A stretch of DNA of 64,000 nucleotides. Origin: Candidatus Gallitreponema excrementavium. Its GTDB lineage: Bacteria > Spirochaetota > Spirochaetia > Treponematales > Treponemataceae. The translations under genes were made by a program, and so were the position numbers. The notes beneath the pieces are model-generated. The model did no database searches, was not told where the DNA came from, and was given only the letters and a program-made list of their open reading frames with translations. Location: positions 23,654 to 87,653 of the forward strand of contig JADIMM010000079.1 of NCBI GenBank assembly GCA_017694795.1, in the 5' to 3' direction. Below are positions 27,223 through 36,269 of the stretch, piece by piece (the stretch's first letter is position 1; each line of letters starts with the position of its first letter).

Positions 27223-28770
27223 ATGAAAAACGAATCAACATTCTCATGCTCAGGAGAACCTGTAACCACCACAGCCCAGTGGGTCAAGTCCCAAATAAAA
27301 AACGAAGAAATCGAAAAATATTTAAAAGACGGTAAGGATTTTATTGATGACGAAAAAATTGAAAGACTGATTTCCGAAAAAACAAATCCTACAAGGGAAA
27401 AAATCGAAGAAATCCTGGAACGGGCGATGGACATCAAGCTGCTTTCAGACGAGGATACAGCTTACCTTGTGAATGTAAAGGACAAGGAATTGCGGGATTT
27501 GGTTTTTGAAGCCGCAAAGAAAATCAAGTTTAAAGTTTACGACAACAGGATAGTAACCTTTGCACCTTTGTATCTTGGGAGTAAATGTGTAAATAACTGC
27601 AAATATTGCGGTTTCAGGTGCAGCAATAACGAAATAGAAAGACGGGTTCTGACAATGGAAGAAGTGAGGAAAGAAACACAGGTCCTCTGCGGAAAAATCG
27701 GTCACAAGCGTCTTGTTGTTGTTTACGGGGAACATCCTGCCACCAGCTGCGATTACATCGTTGAGTCAATGAAAACCATTTATTCTGTAAAAGAAAAAGT
27801 AAGGAACGGTGTCGGGGAAATACGCCGGGTTAATATCAACGCCGCCCCTATGTGCATATCTGACATGAAAAGACTCCACGAAGCCGGGATAGGAACCTTC
27901 CAGGTTTTTCAGGAAACATACAACCACAAGGTGTATAAGGAAGTTCATCCCGAAAACACCCTTAAAGGAAACTACCGCTGGAGACTCTACGCCCTTCACC
28001 GTGCAATGGAGGCCGGAGTTGACGATGTTGCAATAGGAACACTTTTCGGACTGGCAGACTGGAGGTTTGAAGTTCTGGGAATGGTTGCCCATGCCCGGGA
28101 CCTGGAAGAAAAATTCGGCCTAGGCCCCCACACTGTTTCCGTTCCCCGGCTTGAACCTGCGGCAGGAACCGAATTTGACTGGGTAAAACATTGGGTAAGT
28201 GATGAAGATTTCAGGTATCTCGTAGCAGTACTCAGGGTGGCAATTCCTTATGCAGGTCTGATTGTTACAAACAGGGAAAAACCGGAAATGATAAAATCTC
28301 TTATAGATATCATAACACAGCGGGATGCAGACTCCAGAATAGGTATCGGAAGTTACACTCTCGCCTATGAAAACGGAGAGCTTGATAAACAGCACTCGGA
28401 AAAACAGCAGTTCATGCTGGGTGATTCCCGAAGCCTGGATGAAATAATCCGGGAACTTGCACAAGAGGGACATATAGTTTCATTTTGCACAGCCGGATAC
28501 AGATGCGGCAGAACAGGAAAAAAAATCATGACCCTTTTGGAAAACGGCAGGGAAGGCTGCTTCTGTAAATTGAATGCGGTTTTAACATTCCAGGAATGGC
28601 TGGAAGACTTTGCTTCCGAAGAAACAAAAAAAATCGGTGAAGCTATAATAAAAAAGGAAATTGAAGAAATAAAATCCAGGGTACCCAAAGACTTCTCACA
28701 ACCGGTTTTTGATAAATTTCTGGAAGCTTATAATAAAATTATTTCCGGTGAAAGGGATTTATATTTTTAA
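27223..28770 (+). CDS. hydG: [FeFe]-hydrogenase maturase HydG (radical SAM tyrosine lyase)
   Basis: HydG cleaves tyrosine to p-cresol and makes the CO and cyanide ligands of the H-cluster as an Fe(CO)2(CN) synthon. The protein is 515 aa. The radical-SAM CxxxCxxC motif is at residues 122-129 (CVNNCKYCGFRC). The C-terminal domain, which in the family carries a second Fe-S cluster on a CX2CX22C motif with its dangler iron, reads CTAGYRCGRTG at 422-432: Cys422 and the third cysteine Cys448 are in register, but the second position is Gly425, with a Cys three residues on at 428. The rest (LNAVLTFQEWLEDFA) is typical. Whether Cys428 substitutes is unknown. ThiH was considered, but the long C-terminal domain and the hydF/hydE neighbours favour HydG. 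Confidence 0.93.
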   Translation: MKNESTFSCSGEPVTTTAQWVKSQIKNEEIEKYLKDGKDFIDDEKIERLISEKTNPTREKIEEILERAMDIKLLSDEDTAYLVNVKDKELRDLVFEAAKKIKFKVYDNRIVTFAPLYLGSKCVNNCKYCGFRCSNNEIERRVLTMEEVRKETQVLCGKIGHKRLVVVYGEHPATSCDYIVESMKTIYSVKEKVRNGVGEIRRVNINAAPMCISDMKRLHEAGIGTFQVFQETYNHKVYKEVHPENTLKGNYRWRLYALHRAMEAGVDDVAIGTLFGLADWRFEVLGMVAHARDLEEKFGLGPHTVSVPRLEPAAGTEFDWVKHWVSDEDFRYLVAVLRVAIPYAGLIVTNREKPEMIKSLIDIITQRDADSRIGIGSYTLAYENGELDKQHSEKQQFMLGDSRSLDEIIRELAQEGHIVSFCTAGYRCGRTGKKIMTLLENGREGCFCKLNAVLTFQEWLEDFASEETKKIGEAIIKKEIEEIKSRVPKDFSQPVFDKFLEAYNKIISGERDLYF

Positions 28771-28794
28771 AAAACCGGAAAAAGGATACCAAAT

Positions 28795-30069
28795 ATGAAC
28801 GGAACCCCCAAGGCATTAAAGATTAGTATAGGTTTCTTCGGAAGAACAAATGTTGGAAAATCCAGTATCATTAATTTAATCACAAACCAGGGGGTATCCA
28901 TAGTCTCTGAAATTCCCGGTACCACCACAGACATGGTTTCCAAATCAATGGAACTACCACCGGTGGGTCCGGTAAATTTGATTGACACTCCCGGGCTGGA
29001 TGACGGGTCACAGTTGGGAGAGCAACGCCTCAAAGTTTCGAGACAGGTAATTTCCACAGTAGACTTGATAGTCTTAATTACAGATTGCTTTAGATGGACC
29101 CAATATGAAGAATGGGTTTTGTCTGAAAGCAAAAAATACCGGACGCCGGTAATTATAATAAATAATAAAACTGATTTAAAACCAGATGTTTGTGATTGCA
29201 AAAAAACAGGAAGAACAACCGAAAACCAATTGAATATTTCTTGTAAAGAATTGAAAGATAATGAATCAAAAAGAAATTCATTTATTAACTCATTATCAGG
29301 ATTAATTTCAGGAATTGTTCATCATGAAGAAAAAGAAAATCTGATTTTTTCAGATTTGATTCCGGGTGAAAACAAAAATGTTATTCTTGTAATGCCGGTT
29401 GATTCAGAAGCCCCAAAAGGAAGATTAATCCTTCCACAGGTGCAGACTATAAGGGAGGCACTTGACAATAATATTTCAGCAATCTGTGTAACACCTGAAA
29501 CATTTACCAGGACTCTTGATTCACTTTCAAATCCGCCGGCACTGGTAATAACCGACTCCCAGGCTGTAAAAGAAATTGCAGAAAAAACACCGGATTCAAT
29601 TACCCTTACAACTTTCTCGATTTTATTTTCAAGGTTAAAAGGGGAACTTAAAACTCTTTCTGCTGGAGCGGCAGAACTTTACTGTTTGAAAGATAATGAC
29701 AAGGTTTTGATAAGCGAAGCTTGTACACACCATAGTACAGATGAAGATATAGGCAGGGTAAAAATCCCGAATCTTTTGCGGAAGTTTTCAGGTAAAAACC
29801 TAAAAATTGAATTTGCCCAAGGAAAAGACTTTTACAATGTTCAACAGGATGATTACCGGTTGATTATACATTGCGGAGGCTGTATGATTACCCGCAAAGA
29901 ATTCAATTCTAGATTGAATTACTGCACAGAAAATAATTTACATATTACAAATTATGGAATGGCAATTTCAGTTTTTCAGAATGTATTGGAGAGGACCTTA
30001 AAACTATTTCCGGAGGCTCTTGCAGAATTTAAAAATAGAAAGGAAAATCCCGGAAAAAATGAATATTGA
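28795..30069 (+). CDS. hydF: [FeFe]-hydrogenase maturase HydF (GTPase, H-cluster scaffold)
   Basis: HydF assembles the 2Fe subcluster and passes it to apo-hydrogenase. The 424-aa protein has an N-terminal Era-like GTPase domain with GRTNVGKSS (P-loop), the GTTTD switch, DTPG, and NNKTD (G4), then a dimerisation domain, then the Fe-S domain with the family motif CxHx46HCxxC: Cys310, His312, His359, Cys360 and Cys363 (EACTHH and HCGGC). All ligands are present. It is 24 nt after hydG and its end overlaps hydE. From 29200 on the coding sequence is clearly richer in A and T than hydG. Confidence 0.96.
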   Translation: MNGTPKALKISIGFFGRTNVGKSSIINLITNQGVSIVSEIPGTTTDMVSKSMELPPVGPVNLIDTPGLDDGSQLGEQRLKVSRQVISTVDLIVLITDCFRWTQYEEWVLSESKKYRTPVIIINNKTDLKPDVCDCKKTGRTTENQLNISCKELKDNESKRNSFINSLSGLISGIVHHEEKENLIFSDLIPGENKNVILVMPVDSEAPKGRLILPQVQTIREALDNNISAICVTPETFTRTLDSLSNPPALVITDSQAVKEIAEKTPDSITLTTFSILFSRLKGELKTLSAGAAELYCLKDNDKVLISEACTHHSTDEDIGRVKIPNLLRKFSGKNLKIEFAQGKDFYNVQQDDYRLIIHCGGCMITRKEFNSRLNYCTENNLHITNYGMAISVFQNVLERTLKLFPEALAEFKNRKENPGKNEY

Positions 30070-31117
30070 AAATTCTCTTAGTAAACTTGAAAAACTGGGA
30101 AAGAAAAAAAATATTTCTTTTTTTGAGTCATTAAGAATAAAAAAAATCCTTAATTTTTTCTTACAGACTGATAATCCTGAATTTCTTGAACAGTTAAGAT
30201 TAACCGCAGTTAAAACACGCAATAAAACTTACCAGGAAAAAGTTTTTGTAAGGGGGCTGATTGAGTTTTCAAATCTATGCTGTAATTTCTGCAAATATTG
30301 TGGATTAAATATTTATAACAATAAGGTCACCCGGTATATACTTGATAAAGGGGAAATTTTATCACAGGTTGAAGTACTTTACACAAAAGGAATAAAAACT
30401 GTTGTCCTCCAGTCAGGAGAAATGGAGAATCAAACAGAAAAGATTTCTGACATTGTAAAATCAATAAAAGAAAAATACCCGGATATTGCAGTAACACTTT
30501 CCATAGGGGAAAAAAAATTTCAAGATCTTAAAATATTAAAGGAAGCCGGCACAGACAGATATCTTTTACGGATTGAAACAACAAACAGGAAACTCTATTC
30601 AAATTTACACAGACAAAAAAGAATCCTTAATACAAGGATTAAAACACTTAAATCTTTAAAAAAATTAAGATACCAGACCGGAAGCGGAATAATGACGGGA
30701 CTTCCCGGACAAAAAACCGGAGACATAACTAAAGATTTGGTTTTCTTTAAAAAAAACAATTTTGAAATGATTGGTATCGGCCCCTTTATTCCACATCCTG
30801 ATACAGAATTGAAATACGCCCCACGGGGGATACCGGAACTGACCCTTAAAGTAATTGCACTTACCAGAATTATTCTTCCTTACTCCCTTATTCCTGCAAC
30901 TACAGCCTTGGGAAGTCTTGAAAAAGATTACAGGGTTGATGCACTTAAATGGGGTGCAAATGTTTTAATGCCTAATTTTACACCGGATATATTAAAAGCA
31001 AGGTACGAAATATACCCCGGAAAAGAGTCTGATTCTTCGTTAAAAAATCTTGAACTATTAGCTAAAAAAGCCGGAATGATTTTGGACTTTTCCCGTGGTG
31101 ATGCACCTGGATTCTGA
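30059..31117 (+). CDS. hydE: [FeFe]-hydrogenase maturase HydE (radical SAM)
   Basis: HydE is the BioB-like radical SAM enzyme that acts on the HydG product to help build the dithiomethylamine-bridged cluster. The 352-aa protein has CxxxCxxC at Cys74, Cys78, Cys81 (CCNFCKYCGL), the GGE-like segment VVLQSGEMEN and GLPGQKTGDITKDL of the barrel. ATG at 30059 lies inside the last codons of hydF; an alternative TTG at 30020 has a GGAGG only 3 nt away, too close. The gene ends 2 nt from the convergent mutS2 stop, with no terminator between. Confidence 0.93.
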   Translation: MNIENSLSKLEKLGKKKNISFFESLRIKKILNFFLQTDNPEFLEQLRLTAVKTRNKTYQEKVFVRGLIEFSNLCCNFCKYCGLNIYNNKVTRYILDKGEILSQVEVLYTKGIKTVVLQSGEMENQTEKISDIVKSIKEKYPDIAVTLSIGEKKFQDLKILKEAGTDRYLLRIETTNRKLYSNLHRQKRILNTRIKTLKSLKKLRYQTGSGIMTGLPGQKTGDITKDLVFFKKNNFEMIGIGPFIPHPDTELKYAPRGIPELTLKVIALTRIILPYSLIPATTALGSLEKDYRVDALKWGANVLMPNFTPDILKARYEIYPGKESDSSLKNLELLAKKAGMILDFSRGDAPGF

Positions 31118-31119
31118 CC

Positions 31120-33528
31120 TCAGTTCATTTCCACATAGGTCTTGCCGGTTCCACCATCTTCAGGCAATGCGTAATAGAATTTTTTTACACCCTTAAAAGC
31201 CTTTAGTGTTTCCTGAACCACAGTCTGAAGAACACCTTCTCCTGTACCGTGAATAATCGAAAATGCCGACAGATTGTTCAGAATAGCACGCTCCAGTTGC
31301 TGTTCCACGGCTTTTCTTGCTTCTTCCACCCGGAAGCCTCTTATATCAAGCTGAAAGGCCGGTGCAGCTTTAGAAGACATATCCTTGTCATATTCAACAG
31401 TGATTTTAGGTGTTACAGGATTTTTCTGTTTCTTCTCCAGCCTGTCCCCAGTAACAGAAATAGTCATCGAACCGATACTGACCTGCCATTTGTTTTTACC
31501 ATATTTTCTCTGTATAATCCCGGGCCTCATTCTTTTAGTTCCGTGGTTTTCATCCTTTACAAAAACTTCATCTCCCGGAGCAAAACCATGAGATTTTAAA
31601 TCAGAACCGTCAATAAAGTTTTCCCTGGGTATAAGTGAAAGTCTTTCATTTTCAATCGCAGATTCTTCATTTTTCAAAGTCTCCGTAATTTTATTCATAA
31701 ACTCTTTAGCTTCTGTTGTTTTTTCCTTTGTAAGTTCACCTTCCCGGATTTTTCTAATAAGGTTTTCCAGCTCCTTTCTTGTTTGCAAAACAAAATCTTC
31801 ATATTTTTTTATTCCGGATTTTTTTAATTCATTTTCTTTTTGTTTTAGAGAAAGTTCTTTTAAATCCAATGTTCTTTGCTTCTCAATTAAAACTCTTTGC
31901 AATAATTTTTTTTCATTTTCGAGTTTCTCTAATTCCTGATATTTTTCCCCTAAAGATTGAATCATCTTTGATACATTTGCACGGTCCGATGAAATATATT
32001 TTTGAGCCTTGTCAATTATTTCGCCGGGGAGTGAATTCAGTCTTGCTATTTCCAAAGCATAACTTTCCCCCGGAACTCCCATAATCATCCTGTAAGTTGG
32101 TACAAGATTCTTATCATCAAATTCCATTGATGCGTTTAAAGCATTATCCTTAGAATAAATATAATTCTTAAGAACATTTTGATGGGTCGTTGCCATTACA
32201 AACTTTGCCCTTTCACTTAAAAAATCAAAAATTGCCATTGCAAGCCCGCTGCCCTCTTCCGGATCTGTTCCACTACCTATTTCGTCAAGCAGAACAAGAG
32301 AATTTTCAGCATTTTCACAAATATAACTTATATTTTTCATTTGAGCAGAAAAAGTAGACAAAGACTGTTCCAAAGACTGGTTATCCCCTAAATCACCATA
32401 AACCCCTTTAAAGAAAGGTAATGACGAGCCTTCCGCAGCAGGAACCGGAAAACCACACTGGTTAAGAAGGGAAAAAAGTCCCAGGGTTTTCATGGAGACA
32501 GTTTTTCCCCCGGTATTAGGACCTGTTATTAAAAGTATTTTTGTATTTTCCGGTACGATTATATCCACGGGAATTACGGTTCCCTTAAGAAGAGGATGCC
32601 TGGCTTTCAGCAGCATAATGCCCTTATTTGCATCTTCGATATAAACACAATTTTTTTCCAGACACCATTTTGAAACAGCACAAACTATATCAAAATATTC
32701 CATCAGCGAAAGGGCAGTTTTTATTTCGTCAATAAAACCACAAAGTTTTTCTGTAAGTGTTTTTAATATCTTATGAACCTCTATATGAAATTCATTTTCT
32801 TCTTTTACGAGCTCATTATTAAGTTCTACAATTTCAGAAGGTTCAAGATAAATTGTCTGTCCTGTTTGAGATACTTCGTGTACAATCCCCTTAATACGAC
32901 CCTTAAAATTTGCTTTAACAGCTAGCACTGTCCGGCCGTCTCTGTCGGAAGGAACAGTGGACTGAAAAAAAGGCTTGTAAGATTCCCCGGCTAAATAGGT
33001 TTTAACCTGTTTTCCTATATTATTTTTTATAACAGAAATTCTTTTCCTTATCTCTTTTAAGGCTGGAAGATCCCTCAACTCACCGGCTTCATCAATAACT
33101 GAAAAAACCTCGTTACAAGGAACGGTTAAATCAGGAAGCTTACTTAATTCTGTTATCAGAATGTTTTTTTCATCTGTGAAATCATTTTTTCTTTCCTCAA
33201 GCCATTTTTCCTGGTTCAATAGTCCGATAGCAGATTTAAAAAATAATCCCAGTTTTAATATGGAAGAAGATTCAAGACAGAATCCCTTTACTGAAAGAGA
33301 ATGGATTTCACCGCTTATATTCTCCCAGCCGGTAACACGGAATAAATTATTTTTTTTATAAACATTCGTCCATGCCAAACAGAAATTCTTTGTTTTCCGG
33401 ATTTGTTCAAAATCAGTCGATGGAACAATTTTTTTTAATTTTTCTGCACCTTCTGATGAAACACAGTAAGCACAGATATTATTAATTACTTTGTCAAATT
33501 CCAATAAGCTTAAAGTTTCCGAGTTCAT
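31120..33528 (-). CDS. mutS2: MutS2 family protein (ATPase with Smr nuclease domain)
   Basis: The 802-aa protein has the MutS clamp and ATPase core: ITGPNTGGKTVSMKTLG (Walker A), LVLLDEIGSGTDPEEGSGLA (Walker B and signature) and TTHQNVLKNY. A coiled-coil follows and the C-terminus is an Smr domain (LDIRGFRVEEARKAVEQQLE, IIHGTGEGVLQ). It lacks MutS domain I, so it is not a mismatch repair MutS. MutS2 proteins suppress homologous recombination or rescue collided ribosomes, depending on species. Its start overlaps the rsgA stop by 4 nt, so it belongs to the murI-rsgA-mutS2 operon. Confidence 0.97.
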   Translation of the reverse strand: MNSETLSLLEFDKVINNICAYCVSSEGAEKLKKIVPSTDFEQIRKTKNFCLAWTNVYKKNNLFRVTGWENISGEIHSLSVKGFCLESSSILKLGLFFKSAIGLLNQEKWLEERKNDFTDEKNILITELSKLPDLTVPCNEVFSVIDEAGELRDLPALKEIRKRISVIKNNIGKQVKTYLAGESYKPFFQSTVPSDRDGRTVLAVKANFKGRIKGIVHEVSQTGQTIYLEPSEIVELNNELVKEENEFHIEVHKILKTLTEKLCGFIDEIKTALSLMEYFDIVCAVSKWCLEKNCVYIEDANKGIMLLKARHPLLKGTVIPVDIIVPENTKILLITGPNTGGKTVSMKTLGLFSLLNQCGFPVPAAEGSSLPFFKGVYGDLGDNQSLEQSLSTFSAQMKNISYICENAENSLVLLDEIGSGTDPEEGSGLAMAIFDFLSERAKFVMATTHQNVLKNYIYSKDNALNASMEFDDKNLVPTYRMIMGVPGESYALEIARLNSLPGEIIDKAQKYISSDRANVSKMIQSLGEKYQELEKLENEKKLLQRVLIEKQRTLDLKELSLKQKENELKKSGIKKYEDFVLQTRKELENLIRKIREGELTKEKTTEAKEFMNKITETLKNEESAIENERLSLIPRENFIDGSDLKSHGFAPGDEVFVKDENHGTKRMRPGIIQRKYGKNKWQVSIGSMTISVTGDRLEKKQKNPVTPKITVEYDKDMSSKAAPAFQLDIRGFRVEEARKAVEQQLERAILNNLSAFSIIHGTGEGVLQTVVQETLKAFKGVKKFYYALPEDGGTGKTYVEMN

Positions 33529-34484
33529 TTTTTTATTTTTTTACCAAAACCCATTTTTTGTTTTTCTTCTTCCAGTTCTTCTTTCAAATTAAGATATGAC
33601 TCAAACCGGTCTTCCAAAATAACCCCAGAATAGATTGCTTCCTGAATTTTACAGCCGCTTTCTGTTGTATGGGTACAGGACGCCCCATAAGAGCACTGCC
33701 CCCAAAGATCAGCCATTTCAGGAAAGAAATGAATCAAATCTGTACTGTCAATACCACCGGGAATAAAATTCCTCACTCCCGGTGTGTCAATCAAATCGAA
33801 TTTTATATTCTGGAAATTAATATGAAGCAAAACACCCTTTGTAGTTGTATGGGCCCCTCTGTCATGTTTGATACTTAACTCCCCGGTTTTGAGATTAACA
33901 GTGCCGTCCAAGGCATTTATTATACTTGACTTGCCGACACCGGACTGTCCTACCAGAACAGAAAGTTTATTTTCCAATACCGCAGTCAATTTGTCCAAAC
34001 CGCTTTTTTTTCTGGCTGAAACTTTAAACACTGTATATCCCAGCCTTTCCCATTCCCTTATTCTTAATTCATCGTCAACAGATAATTCCAAATCAATTTT
34101 ATTGACAACAATTATGGTATTGATTCTTTCTACTGCCCCCTGTACCAAAACACGGTCAACAAAACGCGGCCTAAAGGGCGGATTACGGGGAGTTGTAACA
34201 CAAATCAGGTTATCAATATTGGAGGCAATCAGCTGAAGATTTTTTCCTTTCTGATTAAACCTTGAAAAAGCATTTTTTCTTTTTTTTAGATTTACTATCT
34301 GTCCTTTCCCAAAATCGAGTGGGTCTATCTCTATTTCAACATTGTCCCCTGGACAAAGGGGATTATAATACCCCAGGCTTTCTTTAAGGATTTTTCCTTT
34401 TATTGAGCAGTTCCGCAACTTATTGTCATCACATTCCACAAGGAATGAATTAACGGTGGATTCTATAACTTTTCCCGCAATCAT
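33525..34484 (-). CDS. rsgA: Ribosome small-subunit-dependent GTPase RsgA
   Basis: RsgA matures the 30S subunit. The 319-aa protein shows the circularly permuted order: an OB domain, then G4 (VNKIDLE) before G1 (GQSGVGKSSIIN) and G3 (DTPGVRNF), and a C-terminal zinc finger (CSYGASCTHTTESGCKI). ATG at 34484 overlaps the murI TGA (ATGA) and has a G-run Shine-Dalgarno; the 13 in-frame codons upstream belong to murI sequence. Confidence 0.96.
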   Translation of the reverse strand: MIAGKVIESTVNSFLVECDDNKLRNCSIKGKILKESLGYYNPLCPGDNVEIEIDPLDFGKGQIVNLKKRKNAFSRFNQKGKNLQLIASNIDNLICVTTPRNPPFRPRFVDRVLVQGAVERINTIIVVNKIDLELSVDDELRIREWERLGYTVFKVSARKKSGLDKLTAVLENKLSVLVGQSGVGKSSIINALDGTVNLKTGELSIKHDRGAHTTTKGVLLHINFQNIKFDLIDTPGVRNFIPGGIDSTDLIHFFPEMADLWGQCSYGASCTHTTESGCKIQEAIYSGVILEDRFESYLNLKEELEEEKQKMGFGKKIKK

Positions 34485-35296
34485 TTGAGGATTCCCCCCC
34501 ACAAAAAATTCAGTTTTCCGCACAAATCCTTGTAGTGACTGTCAGTATTATTTTTATCTTCATTCTCCTGTCCTGAAATATAAACAACGGGGGTTCCGGA
34601 TTTTTTTTCTGCTTCAGGATATTTTTCTGAAAGTTTTACAGCCTGGTTTACCACGCCTTCCAAAGAATCAATAACTTTTATCTCCGGCTCAAACATATTT
34701 TTAAATTCTCCGGTCATCCGCAGAAAATGGGTACAGGCAAGGATTACAGTATCAACATTTTTATTTTTAAATTCTGTAAAACATGGCTCAAGGGCCTTGT
34801 ATTTTTCCTCCGGACTTGAAGAGTCAAGTCTTGTCTCGATAAACCGGATAAGGTTTGAATCCCCCCGCTTAACCACTATGCAATCGCCTGCAAATTTTCT
34901 GATAAGTTCCCCGGTATATTTATGACTAATAGTTCTCTCCGTAGCCAAAAGACCTATAATCCGGTTTCTGGTCAATTGACGGGCAGTTTTTATTGCAGGT
35001 ACTGTCCCTACAAATTCCACTGAAGGAAACCCGGCCCTGAGGCTCTCCAAGGCTGCAACGGACATAGTATTGCAGGCAACAACAATGACCTCAGGGGAAA
35101 ACTTCTCAATCAATAGTGCAACCCCTTTGCAGGCATTTTCTATGATTTCCGAATCTGTTTTTTCGCCATATGGAAAATTCCTGGTATCTGCATAATAAAC
35201 ACAGTTATTAAATCCTGTCACCTTTACCAGCTCCTGCAGATAGGGCAATCCCCCAACCCCGGAATCCATAAAAGCGAAAGTACACTTTTTCTCCAC
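34481..35296 (-). CDS. murI: Glutamate racemase
   Basis: MurI interconverts L- and D-glutamate for peptidoglycan. The 271-aa protein has the two catalytic cysteines in VVACNTMS and LACTHF, the N-terminal FMDSGVGGLPYL motif and YYADTRNFPYG. The start is GTG at 35296 with AGGA 9 nt before it. It is the second gene of the minus-strand operon that begins with the Cys-rich small protein. Confidence 0.95.
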   Translation of the reverse strand: MEKKCTFAFMDSGVGGLPYLQELVKVTGFNNCVYYADTRNFPYGEKTDSEIIENACKGVALLIEKFSPEVIVVACNTMSVAALESLRAGFPSVEFVGTVPAIKTARQLTRNRIIGLLATERTISHKYTGELIRKFAGDCIVVKRGDSNLIRFIETRLDSSSPEEKYKALEPCFTEFKNKNVDTVILACTHFLRMTGEFKNMFEPEIKVIDSLEGVVNQAVKLSEKYPEAEKKSGTPVVYISGQENEDKNNTDSHYKDLCGKLNFLWGGILK

Positions 35297-35305
35297 AATT
35301 ATATC

Positions 35306-35584
35306 CTAATCATTAAAAAGAGCATTAAAAGCAGACTTTGAATCTGCAGGTTTATTTCCGGCCTTATCAGATGCGGTTTCGGAATAAACAAAATATTCAC
35401 AGAAATTAGACTTTTCTTTATCCATAACCCTTTCTGCCTGGGATTCATTACAGTCATTATACGCCCCGGGACAGAAAAACCTGCAGTTTTTGCACACCTT
35501 TAAATCCCTGCCGCATTTGGGACAGACATCATTCCGGGATACTTTGGAAATTCCCGCCGGATTTTCCCCACAAAACCAACACAT
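35306..35584 (-). CDS. Cys-rich small protein (92 aa), probable multi-zinc protein
   Basis: Eleven cysteines are spread over the first ~65 residues, mostly in pairs: CWFCG, CPKCG, CKNCRFFCPG, then C in YNDCNES and NFCEYF. This looks like at least two zinc sites. The C-terminus (ADSKSAFNALFND) is a short polar tail. ATG at 35584 is chosen because a TTGACT-17 nt-TATTAT promoter ends 6 nt before it, predicting a leaderless mRNA; the six-codon-longer version would start upstream of +1. Spirochaete-conserved hypothetical proteins of this form exist, but I cannot assign a function. Confidence 0.8.
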   Translation of the reverse strand: MCWFCGENPAGISKVSRNDVCPKCGRDLKVCKNCRFFCPGAYNDCNESQAERVMDKEKSNFCEYFVYSETASDKAGNKPADSKSAFNALFND

Positions 35585-35590
35585 AATGCT

Positions 35591-35619
35591 ATAATATCCC
35601 ATCAGGGGACATAAGTCAA
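35591..35619 (-). promoter_or_regulatory. Leaderless promoter for the Cys-rich gene-murI-rsgA-mutS2 operon
   Basis: TTGACT (35619-35614), a 17-nt spacer and TATTAT (35596-35591) on the minus strand; the ATG begins 6 nt after the -10 box. The match is strong for both boxes. Confidence 0.7.
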
Positions 35620-35675
35620 ATGTGTAAAAATGCGAAATCCCAGGTTAAAGTAAAATCGGTTTTAAGGAGAATAAA

Positions 35676-36269
35676 TTGACATTCAATGATTTGTGTACTT
35701 ATCCGGGCTGTATAAATCTGAAACTCAGTAATTTTGACTATTGCATCAATCATATTCCGGAAAAAGAAAAAATACAGGAAGCCATCGAAAGGGAAATAAC
35801 AATGAAACCGTCTTTGTCAGAATCCAGGGCAAACGGGCTCTTTGTAGACACAAGAAGCTGGGCAAGAAAAAAGTTTACCTGCTGCACATTTTTAAACAGT
35901 CAATTTAAAAACGTTGACTTTTCCGAAACAAAATTAAGAATGTGCATATTTGACTTTTCTACTTTTGAGAACTGTAATTTTAAAAAATCAGATATACAGT
36001 TTTCGTCATTTGCAGGCTCACAATTCATAAACTGCGATTTTACCGGTTCGGATATTTTGCAAACCAACTTTAACGACATAACCGCAAAGGAGACAAATTT
36101 TAATGACTCGGATTTATATAATTCATCATTTATCCAGGCAAAGTTATCAAATACAATGTTCCGGAACTGCAACCTGAAAAAAACAGTATTTATCAGGGAT
36201 TTTGAAGAACAAGTTTCGTTTAAATTTTCAAATACCAGGGAAGCCATATTCAATCAGGAGGATATTTAA
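35676..36269 (+). CDS. Pentapeptide-repeat protein (197 aa)
   Basis: From residue ~65 to ~180 the chain follows the A(N/D)LxX pattern with Phe or Leu at the centre: CTFLNSQFKNVDFSETKLRM, then STFENCNFKKSDIQFSSFAG, then SQFINCDFTGSDILQTNFND and further coils, predicting a right-handed quadrilateral beta-helix. The N-terminus has a Cys/His cluster (LCTYPGCINLKLSNFDYCIN, then H) that could bind zinc. The start is TTG at 35676 with AAGGAG 6 nt before; no in-frame ATG is near. Its stop overlaps the next ATG (TAATG), so the two form an operon. The function is unknown; gyrase mimicry, known for some members, is not implied. Confidence 0.85.
   Translation: MTFNDLCTYPGCINLKLSNFDYCINHIPEKEKIQEAIEREITMKPSLSESRANGLFVDTRSWARKKFTCCTFLNSQFKNVDFSETKLRMCIFDFSTFENCNFKKSDIQFSSFAGSQFINCDFTGSDILQTNFNDITAKETNFNDSDLYNSSFIQAKLSNTMFRNCNLKKTVFIRDFEEQVSFKFSNTREAIFNQEDI

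Noticed and set aside
28486..28566. Gene 27,223-28,770 as ThiH rather than HydG
   Set aside because: The long C-terminal domain with LTFQEWLEDFA and the hydF/hydE neighbours fit HydG, even though one cluster cysteine is altered.
30020..30058. TTG start of hydE at 30,020
   Set aside because: The GGAGG lies only 3 nt before it; the ATG at 30,059 gives the expected HydE N-terminus.
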